This document shows, piece after piece, positions 51,060 through 60,117 of a stretch of 64,000 nt of DNA; the stretch's first letter is position 1, and every line of letters starts with the position of its first letter. The notes under the pieces are model-generated. The model searched no databases, had not been told where the DNA came from, and saw only the letters and a list, made by a program, of their open reading frames with translations. A program made the translations under genes and the position numbers. Origin of the DNA: an uncultured Tateyamaria sp. (GTDB lineage Bacteria; Pseudomonadota; Alphaproteobacteria; Rhodobacterales; Rhodobacteraceae); contig NZ_CANMBJ010000006.1 of the NCBI RefSeq assembly GCF_947496075.1, positions 667,001-731,000 on the forward strand, in the 5' to 3' direction.

Positions 51060-52577
51060 CTAGCACTCGGCGCGCAGCAATTTTAGATGCCCCTCCTTTT
51101 CCGAAAATAGGATGGACTTACCATCAGGCAGCGCACCGTATACTTCTATTGCTGAATGAGACTGCATGATCAAGGCAGCCTCGCCGGTAGGGTTTAGGGA
51201 ATAGATACCCGTCTTCCAGCCAAAGAAGCCTATGCTAAGCCCACCGCATCCCAAATCGAAGACCTTATCATTCGATCCAAACCCGGCTTTTGTCCGCGGG
51301 GCCAAGACTTCGGTAAGCGTGTCGTCTCGACCTAGAAGGAATAGTCCGTTGGTTGCAGCAACGTAGAGCGCGTGATTGGTTGCAAGAAAGTGAGGGAGAT
51401 TCCCAACAATGCCCAACCACTCGGCGGGCAGGAGTGACACCTGTCCATCTGAATAGTACGCGAAGCCGTTTTCATGCAGAAAGTAGAGCCGGTCTGTCCC
51501 GGGCATGGCAGCGAAACGATACTGATAGCTAATCGAGTTTTCATCATAGATCAGGAGCAACGGACGCAGGTCCGGAAACGTTTGCGGCACATCAGAGTTG
51601 GGAGGGACGCGGACGAATTTGGGCGTTCGCTCTTCGACTTCTTCATGATTCTCAGCATAAAGCAGATGGCGGTGCCTAAACCCAAGCCACCCCACTACTT
51701 CGCCAGAATTGCCAACTTCATTCCATTGGCCAGCCAACGAAGGCAGCATCGCTGTTGGGTAACCGTCTGAAACTCGATATTGCGTTAGACCAAGCTGGTT
51801 TTCCGAGATGACCTTTAAGAGTGTACCGTCGGGGCTAAGAATGTCCTGAGACCCACGTTGGAATAGGCCCCAATCCGGATCCCACGAACGCGTTTCAATT
51901 TCATTTAAGCGATGCCATTCTGGATCGCCTGTTCGATAGAACCAGATGTCAGTGGCCGAAGCGGTGAAGTACCCATCAAGCGCCGTCGAATACCATGGCA
52001 AGAATTCGCCTTGTCGCGTTTGTCCTTTTTCTGGGATTGGTGATGAAACGAAACTTTCGCCGTCGAATACCAGAAGCGCCCCCTCCTTTGATCTCTTGGC
52101 AAAAACTATGTCGGCGCCTTCAAGGTGATCGCTCCAGTACAGGTCAACGGCGTCTGGTATGAGCGCAAAAGCATCCCCACCTTGTGGTTTGATAAAGCGG
52201 AGATGATTTGCGCTCGGGCCTCCAATCACCGTTCCATCCGGAAGACCAACAGTCTCGCTGAGAAGGTTTGCTCGCGGAAAGTCGGGAGTCCACTCGCGCA
52301 ACCGTGCATCTTCGAGGAACCAACTTTTCTTTGTTCCTCTGATGTTGATCAAAGGGACGTCCAAGCCCTCAAATATATGGAAGCCTTGACCCGAGATGCG
52401 CTGCCACGCTTGTCCAGGTCGTTGAAGATCAGCAATCGCGCTAACATCGACCTCTTGTATTGAGACGTCAGCCTTAGCGGAGGAAAACAAGCTCAATACT
52501 ACAGAAACCGTAATTCCCAAAATAGGTGTTCGGTAACTCATCAAGTTTTTAAACCAGTGTTTGTTGATCGAACCCAT
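51060..52577 (-). CDS. Large exported protein, possibly beta-propeller
   Basis: A 505-residue protein with a signal segment (ILGITVSVVLSLFSSAKA-D). The mature part shows recurring short segments of the type WYSTALDGYFTASATDIWFYRTG, YRFAAMPGTDRLYFLHENGFAYYSDG and NHALYVAATNGLFLLGRDD, which suggests a propeller of repeated blades. ATG 52541 is an equally good start; neither has a clear ribosome site. Function is unknown. Confidence 0.65.
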   Translation of the reverse strand: MGSINKHWFKNLMSYRTPILGITVSVVLSLFSSAKADVSIQEVDVSAIADLQRPGQAWQRISGQGFHIFEGLDVPLINIRGTKKSWFLEDARLREWTPDFPRANLLSETVGLPDGTVIGGPSANHLRFIKPQGGDAFALIPDAVDLYWSDHLEGADIVFAKRSKEGALLVFDGESFVSSPIPEKGQTRQGEFLPWYSTALDGYFTASATDIWFYRTGDPEWHRLNEIETRSWDPDWGLFQRGSQDILSPDGTLLKVISENQLGLTQYRVSDGYPTAMLPSLAGQWNEVGNSGEVVGWLGFRHRHLLYAENHEEVEERTPKFVRVPPNSDVPQTFPDLRPLLLIYDENSISYQYRFAAMPGTDRLYFLHENGFAYYSDGQVSLLPAEWLGIVGNLPHFLATNHALYVAATNGLFLLGRDDTLTEVLAPRTKAGFGSNDKVFDLGCGGLSIGFFGWKTGIYSLNPTGEAALIMQSHSAIEVYGALPDGKSILFSEKEGHLKLLRAEC

Positions 52578-52938
52578 GTGTACTTTGCTAAGGGGTAGCG
52601 TTCAATCCATGCCAATAGCCCACTGTCAAAGCTAATAGTGCATGAATGATCGTTTTTGGCAACGACGCTTCGAGCGGCACAGCTATTGAACAACTCCATG
52701 CCACAAACCCATGGCAGAATCTTGTTTGATCTTGTCACGTTTTTGGCCGGACCCTGAAGAGCGGACGTTGGTGCGATGCGCAGCATCGGTCAAAGTGGGC
52801 TCAAACCGATCATCCGATGGTTCCGATCAACCTTTCAAGCGCGTTTTGGTCGCCCGGATCTCGGTCATGCGGACGAAGCGCCAAGTCGCGGCGGCAGCGC
52901 CGATGTCTGATCTCACCGGGACACAGAACAATCCGGTC
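52578..52938. other. 361-bp gap
   Basis: No gene is supported. A segment near 52781 (GCAGCATCGGTCAAAGTGGG) nearly repeats one near 54704 (GCAGCATCCGGTAAAGTGGG), part of the dispersed intergenic repeat family. Confidence 0.5.
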
Positions 52939-53400
52939 CTAACCTAACATAAGCCGATCAGCGAGACTTGGGATGGAGCGGTGTGCTCCAAGTTCCTTGA
53001 GAACCCCATCTTCATGCGCCATGAATTGGGCGACTACATCCTTCTTGGCGAAAAGAATGGTGTTGAACATCTCTTTCCGCGCGGCGGCGTTTGGAAACGG
53101 TTCTGACTGATGCGTATCGTGCATCGCTGCAAACAAAAGATAAAAGCGTTCCTTGTCGGTTTGAAGCACATGCAGGTGCGCATCGGTAATTTCAAATTCA
53201 AAGGACATGGTTGCTAAGCCAGACGCAACAGGAAAGTGGTAAAGGAGCATGCCATTCTTTCCAACAACACCGGCGCACCAAGCTTCTTTGCCCTTGCCCA
53301 TCGTCGGGATGAATTCCTCACTGGTCACGATTATTTCTCGTTTCTTTCTAAACGCTTCAAACCGATACCAGACATTGAGGCGCACTGCAGCATATGTCAC
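52939..53400 (-). CDS. Hypothetical protein
   Basis: A 153-residue soluble protein of mixed alpha/beta composition (FEFEITDAHLHVLQTDKERFYLLFAAMHDTHQSE). No signal peptide and no recognised family. No strong ribosome site is visible. It may be a small immunity-type or metabolic protein, but nothing supports a choice. Confidence 0.55.
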   Translation of the reverse strand: MTYAAVRLNVWYRFEAFRKKREIIVTSEEFIPTMGKGKEAWCAGVVGKNGMLLYHFPVASGLATMSFEFEITDAHLHVLQTDKERFYLLFAAMHDTHQSEPFPNAAARKEMFNTILFAKKDVVAQFMAHEDGVLKELGAHRSIPSLADRLMLG

Positions 53401-53636
53401 AATGGGCTCGTTGCCGTCGTTGGGTCTGATGCAGCATCCTATTCACGGACACGGATCTCAGCGATGAGTACGGCCCAAAGCAGACTTCCAGCGTCGACCG
53501 TCGGTTCTGCGTTGCGGCCCGTCATTCCAGACATTCGCTGCCCTTGCGAAATCAGGGGGCAGCCGAACGCACAGTCTGCGGACTTTGCGGCCGTTCGCCA
53601 TGGCGCTTTCAGTGGCCGCTTTTGAGCCGACAACAG

Positions 53637-53972
53637 CTACTTTGCCGTAAGGGAACGCTTGCCTCGCTCAACCTCGGTCGCAAGAGATTCCATCTTGGAG
53701 CCCCAATAGCGACGAAGCTGATCAAGCCATGTCTGCACATCCTCGAAGCCTGCTGGATCAATCGAATAGCACCGTTTCGCACCTTCTTTGCGCACCTTTG
53801 CAAATCCAGCATCGCGCAAGATACGAAGGTGCTGTGAAACTGCTGATTGCGAAATGCCAAATTCGGCTTGGATGACCATGACGATTTCACCTGATGCGTG
53901 CTCCTTCTGGGATATCAGTTCCAGCGTTCGTCGCCGAACGGGGTCCGAGAGAATATCGAAAGCGTGCATCAT
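53637..53972 (-). CDS. ArsR-family transcriptional regulator
   Basis: A 111-residue winged-helix repressor (FDILSDPVRRRTLELISQKEHASGEIVMVIQAEFGISQSAVSQHLRILRDAGFAKVRKEGAKRCYSIDPAGF). No metal-binding Cys motif is seen, so it may respond to something other than metals. The start overlaps the stop of the SRPBCC gene (ATGA), an arrangement typical of ArsR-SRPBCC operons. It probably binds the palindrome at 54627. Confidence 0.92.
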   Translation of the reverse strand: MMHAFDILSDPVRRRTLELISQKEHASGEIVMVIQAEFGISQSAVSQHLRILRDAGFAKVRKEGAKRCYSIDPAGFEDVQTWLDQLRRYWGSKMESLATEVERGKRSLTAK

Positions 53973-54610
53973 TCTTCCCCGGTGTAGAAATTTGCGGTGC
54001 GAGCGGCAATTTCCATTGTGATCTTCATAGGCGTGCCATCCTCAGCATGGGCTTTCCCCCAAGCCTCGGACCAGGAACGCAACCTGCTCTTGCCGTCTTC
54101 TCCCTCTGCCCATGCTTGACCCGCCTCAATCACACTTTGGCCGTTCGTTTGCACATGGCCGTCCAGACCCAGCATTGCCATTTCCCAGCCAACACCTGTT
54201 GCGCCGGGACCGTATTTTTGCCAATGCGCTTCGCTTTCCTCGTCAGTGGGAAGTTCGTGTTCTAGCGTCAGCAGCGCGCCGTCCTCAACATCTTGGATCG
54301 TCGCAGTGACCCAACTCTTGTTTCCGCCAAACTCCCAAGTGAGGGCCAAGGTATGCGGCGGATCGCAGGAGATGATGTCACCGTCTGCGTTGCCCTCGAT
54401 GGAAAACCGTCCACCGAGTTTGAAATCGCCGGAGACGTTACCGAACCAGCGTTCTATCCGCTGTTTTTCGGTGATCGCAGTCCATAGGTCGGCCTGACTG
54501 GTCGGGTAGGTGCGAGAGGCGCGAACCATGTGCGTGAGGCGGCCTTCGCGCTCACCTTTGCCGACCTCGCGAATGTCAGCACCAAACGCTCTTTCGAAAT
54601 CCACGATCAT
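53969..54610 (-). CDS. SRPBCC (AHSA1-like) domain protein
   Basis: A 213-residue START-like protein. RTYPTSQADLWTAITEKQRIERWFG begins the domain, and GGRFSIEG, PHTLALTWEF and TLEHELP follow. Such proteins form a hydrophobic ligand pocket (family knowledge). It is the first gene of the operon with the ArsR regulator. A shorter start at about residue 28 is possible. Confidence 0.88.
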   Translation of the reverse strand: MIVDFERAFGADIREVGKGEREGRLTHMVRASRTYPTSQADLWTAITEKQRIERWFGNVSGDFKLGGRFSIEGNADGDIISCDPPHTLALTWEFGGNKSWVTATIQDVEDGALLTLEHELPTDEESEAHWQKYGPGATGVGWEMAMLGLDGHVQTNGQSVIEAGQAWAEGEDGKSRLRSWSEAWGKAHAEDGTPMKITMEIAARTANFYTGEE

Positions 54611-54626
54611 ACTCTCCAGACAGTTA

Positions 54627-54648
54627 TATATTAGCTAGGGCTAATATA
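54627..54648. promoter_or_regulatory. Operator-like palindrome of the SRPBCC-ArsR operon
   Basis: Perfect 9-base arms TATATTAGC/GCTAATATA around TAGG, 17 bp upstream of the SRPBCC start. The AT-rich palindrome in the promoter of an ArsR operon is the expected repressor site. Confidence 0.65.
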
Positions 54649-54902
54649 ATATTTCCCTAATATGATCAAGTTGGCGCTCATCAGAGCCGACACTCATGCG
54701 CTATGCAGCATCCGGTAAAGTGGGCTCGCAGTCAGATTTTGCTGCACTTCGCTTGAACGGCTCACGTCAGACGATTGTGACCTTTCAAATGAGACGCGGC
54801 TAAGATCTGTGTCGGCTGACTGCATTTCCGTCCGGAAGGCAGCTCAGCAATCAAAACATTCGCAACAGTGGCGAAAGACTTGTCCAAGTCTCTTGTGCGA
54901 GC

Positions 54903-55535
54903 TTAAGCCTTGCCATTGCTGGACTCCGCATCAAGGGCTCCCAACGCCATACTCAAACGCCGCATCATGCGATCCATCGTGTCGGCCTTGTCCTGATCAG
55001 TAAGCGGCAGGGTCTTTGCCACGTCCGAATTCAGAATGCTGCAGCAACCGTGCAGGGTCGCCCAGATGAACATGGCGTCATGTTTAGCGGGTTGATCAAG
55101 GCCGTCCCGGAGATCGCTCAGAGGAATAGTCTGAAGCCGATCATGCAGAATGGAAAACGACCGTTGTGACTTTGCCAGCATTTTCGGGTGGTCGTCGATG
55201 TCCGGCAGGGCGGTGTTGAACATGAGCCGGTATTGCAACGGGTGCGTCATGGCGAACTCAAGATAGGCGCGCCCCATGAAGCCCAGGTCCTCGAACCCAT
55301 TTTCGCTGCGCGGGCGCGCCTCTAGATGAGTCGCGAAGGATTCGAAACTCCGCGCGACTACCTCAGCCAGGATGTGATCGCGGGACGCAAAGTGCTTGTA
55401 GGGTGCTTGGTGCGACACACCCAATCGCTTGGCGATGGCACGCAAGCTGAGCGCCTCGACACCGGCCTCGGCGATCACTTTGAAGGCTTCGGACACAACC
55501 TGATCCTTTAGCGGCCTGGTGTCCGGTTTAGCCAT
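54903..55535 (-). CDS. TetR-family transcriptional regulator
   Basis: A 210-residue TetR-type regulator. The N-terminal helix-turn-helix is AFKVIAEAGVEALSLRAIAKRLGVSHQAPYKHFASRDHILAEVV (about 17-60), followed by a TetR_C_33-like helical ligand domain. Its start overlaps the upstream SDR gene by 8 bases, so the two are coupled. It probably binds the perfect inverted repeat at 56344-56388 and controls both the SDR-TetR operon and the divergent genes. Confidence 0.92.
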   Translation of the reverse strand: MAKPDTRPLKDQVVSEAFKVIAEAGVEALSLRAIAKRLGVSHQAPYKHFASRDHILAEVVARSFESFATHLEARPRSENGFEDLGFMGRAYLEFAMTHPLQYRLMFNTALPDIDDHPKMLAKSQRSFSILHDRLQTIPLSDLRDGLDQPAKHDAMFIWATLHGCCSILNSDVAKTLPLTDQDKADTMDRMMRRLSMALGALDAESSNGKA

Positions 55536-56328
55536 CGCGGTGTTTCGTCATGCCCCTCATCACCTGGCCGAGTATCCGGCTTCGCAGGGCGCGTGGCAAG
55601 GTGCCAAGCCCATAGCCCAAAAGTTTTGACTGGGTGCCGGGACGGACCGTGCTGCGACGACCAAGGGCCGCCAGCGTCTCGTGGGCGATTGTGGCCGGTT
55701 CCGCAGCCCCGGACATTGCCATGTCCGCGCGTCTGGCAAACCCCGTTGCCACGGGTCCCGGTGCGCTCGCCAGCACATCGACGTCATCTGGTTTCAGTTC
55801 CAGGGCCAAGCCTTCCGCAAGCGACTGCACATAGGCTTTCGTCGCGGCGTAATTCGCTGAGTGCGGCACGCCCTGAAAGCCGACGATGGAGCTCATCAGG
55901 ATCAGGCCACCCCGCCCTCGCGCCCGCATTTGTCGCGCCAGTGGGTGGGCCAACGCGGTCAGCGCGCGGCAGTTGACGTCAATCATGGAAAGTTCGTCAT
56001 CAAACGGAAGGTCGCAGAAAGCGCCCGCGCTGCCGAACCCAGCAGCACCGAAGTAGAGACCAACTTCAGTGCTCTCGGTTTCATCGATGACAGCGCGGAT
56101 GCCCTCAGGCGTGCCGAGGTCAGCGGCGATCACCCGAACATTGACCCCATGCGCCGCGCAAGACTTCGCTTTCTCTTCCAGCTTTTCGTGCCGACGCCCA
56201 ACCAACAGCACGTTGAGCCCAAGTTCCGCGATCTGGTCAGCCGCTGCCGCACCGATCCCGTCGCTTGCCCCGGTCACAAGCGCCCATGGTCCGTATTTGC
56301 GCTGGAACGTCTCTTTGTCGATGTTCAT
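55528..56328 (-). CDS. Short-chain dehydrogenase/reductase
   Basis: A 266-residue SDR. GASDGIGAAAADQ (TGxxxGIG cofactor motif), the catalytic Ser in LMSSIVGFQG and YAATK (catalytic Tyr-x-x-x-Lys) are visible. VGRRHEKLEE after the second strand suggests NADP. The ATG at 56328 has GGAGA upstream; the longer frame is not conserved-looking. It is coupled to the TetR gene. Confidence 0.93.
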   Translation of the reverse strand: MNIDKETFQRKYGPWALVTGASDGIGAAAADQIAELGLNVLLVGRRHEKLEEKAKSCAAHGVNVRVIAADLGTPEGIRAVIDETESTEVGLYFGAAGFGSAGAFCDLPFDDELSMIDVNCRALTALAHPLARQMRARGRGGLILMSSIVGFQGVPHSANYAATKAYVQSLAEGLALELKPDDVDVLASAPGPVATGFARRADMAMSGAAEPATIAHETLAALGRRSTVRPGTQSKLLGYGLGTLPRALRSRILGQVMRGMTKHRDG

Positions 56329-56343
56329 CACGATCTCCGCCAG

Positions 56344-56388
56344 GTTGACAGCGTCTACTGAATGCGTGATATGGTAGACGCTGTCAAC
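56344..56388. promoter_or_regulatory. Perfect 15-bp inverted repeat, TetR operator candidate
   Basis: Arms GTTGACAGCGTCTAC and GTAGACGCTGTCAAC separated by 15 bases, in the divergent promoter region between the SDR-TetR operon and the monooxygenase-like gene. Each arm itself contains TTGACA in one orientation, so the arms may overlap -35 boxes of the two promoters. Confidence 0.75.
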
Positions 56389-56408
56389 CCATTCAGAGCG
56401 AAGCTGCC

Positions 56409-56738
56409 ATGTACGTTTCAATCACCGGCCTCAAGCTCAAGCGTTTCTGGCACGCGCCTTTGTTCTGGCGGCACGCCACTGCTGCGATGGTGCAAGCGCG
56501 GTCAGCTGATGGATGCCTGAGGTCCGATGCCCGCACCATGTCCGGCATTCACCACACGCGGAGTGTCTGGCGCGATCGGCAGGCGATGGAGGCCTATCTC
56601 CGCGCGGGCGCGCACCTACAAGCCATGCGCGTCTTTCCGAAGATCGCCACCGGCAAGACCTATGGCTACGAGACCACTGTCATTCCCGACTGGGACCAAG
56701 TGCATCGCCTGTGGACGGAAAAGGGCCGCGAGGTCTGA
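56409..56738 (+). CDS. Small ABM-like (CrtA-like) monooxygenase-fold protein
   Basis: A 109-residue protein (ITGLKLKRFWHAPLFWRHATAAMVQARSADGCL..., GIHHTRSVWRDRQAMEAYLRAGAHLQAMRVF, ATGKTYGYE) resembling dimeric alpha+beta barrel proteins such as spheroidene monooxygenase or DUF4188-type proteins. It lies directly downstream of the inverted repeat and is divergent from the SDR-TetR operon; it is likely controlled by that regulator. Substrate is unknown. Confidence 0.7.
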   Translation: MYVSITGLKLKRFWHAPLFWRHATAAMVQARSADGCLRSDARTMSGIHHTRSVWRDRQAMEAYLRAGAHLQAMRVFPKIATGKTYGYETTVIPDWDQVHRLWTEKGREV

Positions 56739-56755
56739 ACAAAAGGACCACCCAT

Positions 56756-57439
56756 ATGTTCTCCCCGATTTCAGAAGCCATCGTTCTATTCTCTGTTCCC
56801 GCCGTGTATTGGCACCTTCTATGGGTAATGACGGCGGGAGGTGCGACGGTAAGGGCCCGCATTGTCATGTCCGCCCTTGTGATCCTTTGGACAGCGATCG
56901 CCTACACGCACGTCCGCTACGGCTTCGGGGTTGCGGTTATCGGGGAAAGCCCTGCCGTGCCTGCCGTGGTCCTCGCCGTCGTTGCGCTACTGGCCTTTCT
57001 CTTACGCAATGTGGTTCTTGGCGACGGGGTGCCGCAGCGGCTGTTGATTGCGCTTCAGCTCTTTCGACCCATCGGTCTGGTCTTCGTGCTGGAAAACGCA
57101 CGCGGCACGTTACCCTGGACATTTGCGCAACCCGCTGGATGGGGCGACCTGTTGGCTGGGATCGTCGCCGCAGGTGTTCTGATCCGGTACTGGGATCAGA
57201 CAATCCCGACCCGCGCAATTATCCTTGTGGCGGTGGTCGGGCTGCTTGATTTCGCATCCGCGTTCTTCTTCGGTTTCACAAGTGCGGCCTCGCCGCTTCA
57301 ACTGTTCGCCTTCGACAATCCGAACCGCGTGATCGAATACCCGTTAGGGCTGATACCAGTCTTTCTTGTACCCTATGCTGTGGCGGCGCACATCTGGTCG
57401 CTTGCCCAGCTTGCCCGCGACAGACGGGCGGCGCGATGA
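56756..57439 (+). CDS. Multi-pass membrane protein
   Basis: A 227-residue protein with about seven hydrophobic helices (such as AIVLFSVPAVYWHLLWVM, IVMSALVILWTAIAYTHV, AVVLAVVALLAFLL, AIILVAVVGLLDFASAFFFGF). The ATG at 56756 has AAGGA upstream. It follows the monooxygenase-like gene by 17 bp and is probably in the same operon. No family is assigned. Confidence 0.75.
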   Translation: MFSPISEAIVLFSVPAVYWHLLWVMTAGGATVRARIVMSALVILWTAIAYTHVRYGFGVAVIGESPAVPAVVLAVVALLAFLLRNVVLGDGVPQRLLIALQLFRPIGLVFVLENARGTLPWTFAQPAGWGDLLAGIVAAGVLIRYWDQTIPTRAIILVAVVGLLDFASAFFFGFTSAASPLQLFAFDNPNRVIEYPLGLIPVFLVPYAVAAHIWSLAQLARDRRAAR

Positions 57440-57523
57440 CATCGGCCTCGAATGTGGCAAAAGACCAGCGCTCTCCCCGACCGAGATACGGTGGACCAAG
57501 CGGGAGTTTGATAAGGAGAACGA

Positions 57524-57943
57524 ATGATGACTGACGAATTGGAAGGCGGATGCTTTTGCGGTGCGATCCGATACACCGTGACCTCGAAACCACGCCTGAA
57601 AGCGCAGTGTCATTGCCGTGCCTGCCAGTACTTTTCCGGTGGCGGGCCAAATTACTATATGCTGGTGAGCCCGGAGAGCTTGACCCTCTCAGGCGATGCA
57701 CCAGGCACCTACCGCAACCCCGACAAGCCCGATGCCGTCACGCGAATGTTCTGCAAAACTTGCGGTACGCATCTCACGACGGAACGGCCCGGTCTTAAGG
57801 AGCGCGTGCTCAAGGTTGGGACTCTGGACGACCCAAGTGCCTTTCGCGGACCCAAAATCGCGATCTTCTGCGAGGAAAAGCAAGATTGGCACGTCATTCC
57901 CGAGGGTCTGCCAACGTTCGACACGTTGCCATCAAATACCTGA
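57524..57943 (+). CDS. GFA/CENP-V family zinc protein
   Basis: A 139-residue GFA-domain protein. The zinc ligands are visible: GGCFCG (C10, C12), CHCRAC (C29, C31, C34) and CKTCG (C77, C80). Family members include a glutathione-dependent formaldehyde-activating enzyme, but many have no known activity. AAGGAG precedes the start (ATG ATG, so 57527 is an alternative). It follows the membrane protein gene by 84 bp. Confidence 0.92.
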   Translation: MMTDELEGGCFCGAIRYTVTSKPRLKAQCHCRACQYFSGGGPNYYMLVSPESLTLSGDAPGTYRNPDKPDAVTRMFCKTCGTHLTTERPGLKERVLKVGTLDDPSAFRGPKIAIFCEEKQDWHVIPEGLPTFDTLPSNT

Positions 57944-58175
57944 ATTTGTGCGCGACATCAGCTGGACCAAGTCGTTCGCATAAGCCAACCTACGTACTAA
58001 TTAGAGGGTCTGCCAACGTGGGCTTGCTGTCGACCTCAGCCGGTGGCTAGGGTGATGACGTCAACGCGGGATGGAACGGCCGTTTCGGATAGACTTGCAA
58101 GCACCGCATTGAGCGGTTTCTCTAGCCGAACGTGGCGACTAAGCTCGACCCACCGAAGAAACGAAGAGAACTCTT

Positions 58176-58739
58176 TTGATCGACTACGAAACCAGATCGC
58201 TCAGCGCGGATACATGGGATGATTTCGCCAACCTCGTCGAAGAAAACAACGGCGTGTGGGGAGGCTGCTGGTGCCTATGGTACCACGGCAAGGAGGGAGA
58301 AAAGGCGTCTTCGGAAGAAAAGCGCGCGATGAAAAAGGCCCGAGTTGCGTCGGGTGAGGCTCATGCGGCTCTGGTCTATCACGATGGTAAGTGCGTGGGC
58401 TGGTGCCAGTTTGGACCGCCCAAAGAACTTCCCCGTCTTCACAATGCCCGAGCGTATCAAAAGGAACTTGCAGCCCTACCCGACTGGCGCATCACTTGCT
58501 TTTTCTCGGGGAAAGGCCACCGGGGCGGTGGTGTGGCTTCTGCCGCACTTGCCGGAGCCGTTTCGCAGATCAAGGCACTTGGCGGAGGACGGATCGAGGG
58601 CTACCCCGAAGACATCGCAGGACGCAAGGCAACGGCTGCATTTCTCTTCAACGGCGCGCTGCATATGTTTGATCGGCTAGGATTTGAGCGAACCCGCAAA
58701 ATCGGCAAACACAAGTGGGTCGTCACTCTCAATCTTTAG
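58176..58739 (+). CDS. GNAT-like N-acetyltransferase
   Basis: A 187-residue protein. CVGWCQFGPPKELPRL, WRITCFFSGKGHRGGGVASAALAGAV (acetyl-CoA loop region, GHRGGGVA) and a final MFDRLGFERTRKIGKHKWVVTLNL indicate a GNAT fold. GCWCLWYHG near the N-terminus is typical of a subfamily with a Cys pair. The start appears to be TTG with AAGAGA upstream. Substrate is unknown. Confidence 0.85.
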   Translation: MIDYETRSLSADTWDDFANLVEENNGVWGGCWCLWYHGKEGEKASSEEKRAMKKARVASGEAHAALVYHDGKCVGWCQFGPPKELPRLHNARAYQKELAALPDWRITCFFSGKGHRGGGVASAALAGAVSQIKALGGGRIEGYPEDIAGRKATAAFLFNGALHMFDRLGFERTRKIGKHKWVVTLNL

Positions 58740-58905
58740 TGCCCTAGTTCGATTGTTTCTTGCAGCTCAGTTTATCAACCGACACGTCAGCAATGCGGAC
58801 AAACTGAGAGTTCGCTGCGGTTGCTCCGAGGTCTGCTTGGCGCGATCATATCTCTGGACCGCGAGAAACCTTTCGGGTGCTCAAGAACCCAAGTAAGATG
58901 ACCGC

Positions 58906-59460
58906 ATGTGTTTCTTCATTTCAATTGTCGTGAAGGGTGGCGATGCCAAATCGATCGACGTAGCACTTCGCAGAAACGGTCGGCGCGCGAAACCATTGGA
59001 AAACGCCTCGCTGCGCAAAGCGCTACAATCTGACGAACATCACTTCCTTACAACGGTTGGACATTGCGACTGTGGAACAGTCCTCTCTCCAGGATTGCAT
59101 TCTACAGAAAAACAGAACAGCCAAAGGTCAAAACATGTTGCCAAGCTTAGGAAAAAAGGCTGGTCGGCAACGAAGATAGACAGATGGATTATCGACCGAA
59201 TGAAAGCAGAAGACCGCGCTGAACAACAGCATCAACTCAATGCACCGGACACTTTCGAATTATGGACGAACGTCATTTACGACGTGATTGCAATAAACGG
59301 TGTGCGTCAAGCTGGCATACTACTGCACTTTTATTCTGGCCACTTTGAGGATGAGGAGATTGATCCGGTGCGGAAGTCGGTTTCGGTTGACGACTTCGCG
59401 GACCGGCTTCGCAACATCAAAGAGGACCAACTGCTCATCGCTGTGCCGACCTCCATCTGA
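58906..59460 (+). CDS. Hypothetical protein
   Basis: A 184-residue soluble protein. HHFLTTVGHCDCGTVLS in the N-terminal half has a CxC and several His that could bind a metal. A basic helical stretch follows (KHVAKLRKKGWSATKIDRWIIDRMK). No family is recognised and no strong ribosome site is seen. Confidence 0.6.
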   Translation: MCFFISIVVKGGDAKSIDVALRRNGRRAKPLENASLRKALQSDEHHFLTTVGHCDCGTVLSPGLHSTEKQNSQRSKHVAKLRKKGWSATKIDRWIIDRMKAEDRAEQQHQLNAPDTFELWTNVIYDVIAINGVRQAGILLHFYSGHFEDEEIDPVRKSVSVDDFADRLRNIKEDQLLIAVPTSI

Positions 59461-60117
59461 ATTGCGGCCATTCGCGCAAAGCGCGGCACTTGGGACTTTG
59501 GGTTCTCTGCTGACATCTGACGGTTTTGGTCGGTTGACCGGTGCCAGCCCTAAGGAGACATTGGATTTCCGCACGTCGGGCGGAAACCAGACTTTCGCTG
59601 CAGAAGCAAACGAGCCACGACGAAGTTTGGAAAAGCGGACACTTGTGACTCATTGGGCCTGGGCAACTAAGCTATGCTGATCTTCGAGGGCGTTAGGGTG
59701 GTTGGGATATGGTTGCACATGCCACCGAGACGTTATTGTGCAACTGCGCGACGTCAGAAATGGACTCCAACTCCGTTGCAGCATCATCTCGCATAAGTTT
59801 CTCTTGTGCAAGTTACTCAGATGCGAAGCGATCAGGGTTTCATTCTCTGTGAGTCTCAACCAGAAATCTTCGCGTTGACCAATGAATTGGTTGAATGCTG
59901 GACAACCACCGGCGAACAATTTGTTCGCAGCTTTTGACGGTTCGTCGCAACAACGCATGACGGGCAAGGATTCAAAGTTGTGCTGAAAGGAAATGAGACC
60001 CAGCATTCCGGTTCGACCTCGTAAATCGTTCGCCGTTTGAGGGTTGGCTTCGGGCTAGCAGTTATGCTTGTTATTGAGTGCTTTCCTCTTCCCCTGCCTC
60101 AGCCGTTCTACTGCCGG
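59461..60117. other. 657-bp region without a supported gene
   Basis: The left part (59461-59650) is repeat-like (GACTTTCGCTGCAGAAG, GCGGACACTTGTG), resembling other intergenic segments of this window. A 118-codon frame on the minus strand (59650-60006) lacks a ribosome site and any family features. Confidence 0.5.

Noticed and set aside
50709-51086. 125-codon frame with several cysteines
   Set aside because: Runs through dispersed repeat sequence and into the end of the convergent propeller-like gene; no ribosome site.
57902-58021. Direct repeat GAGGGTCTGCCAACGT at the end of the GFA gene and 100 bp downstream
   Set aside because: Only 16 bases, no element between the copies; probably a small local duplication.
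59650-60006. 118-codon minus-strand frame
   Set aside because: No ribosome site, low-quality composition and repeat-like surroundings.
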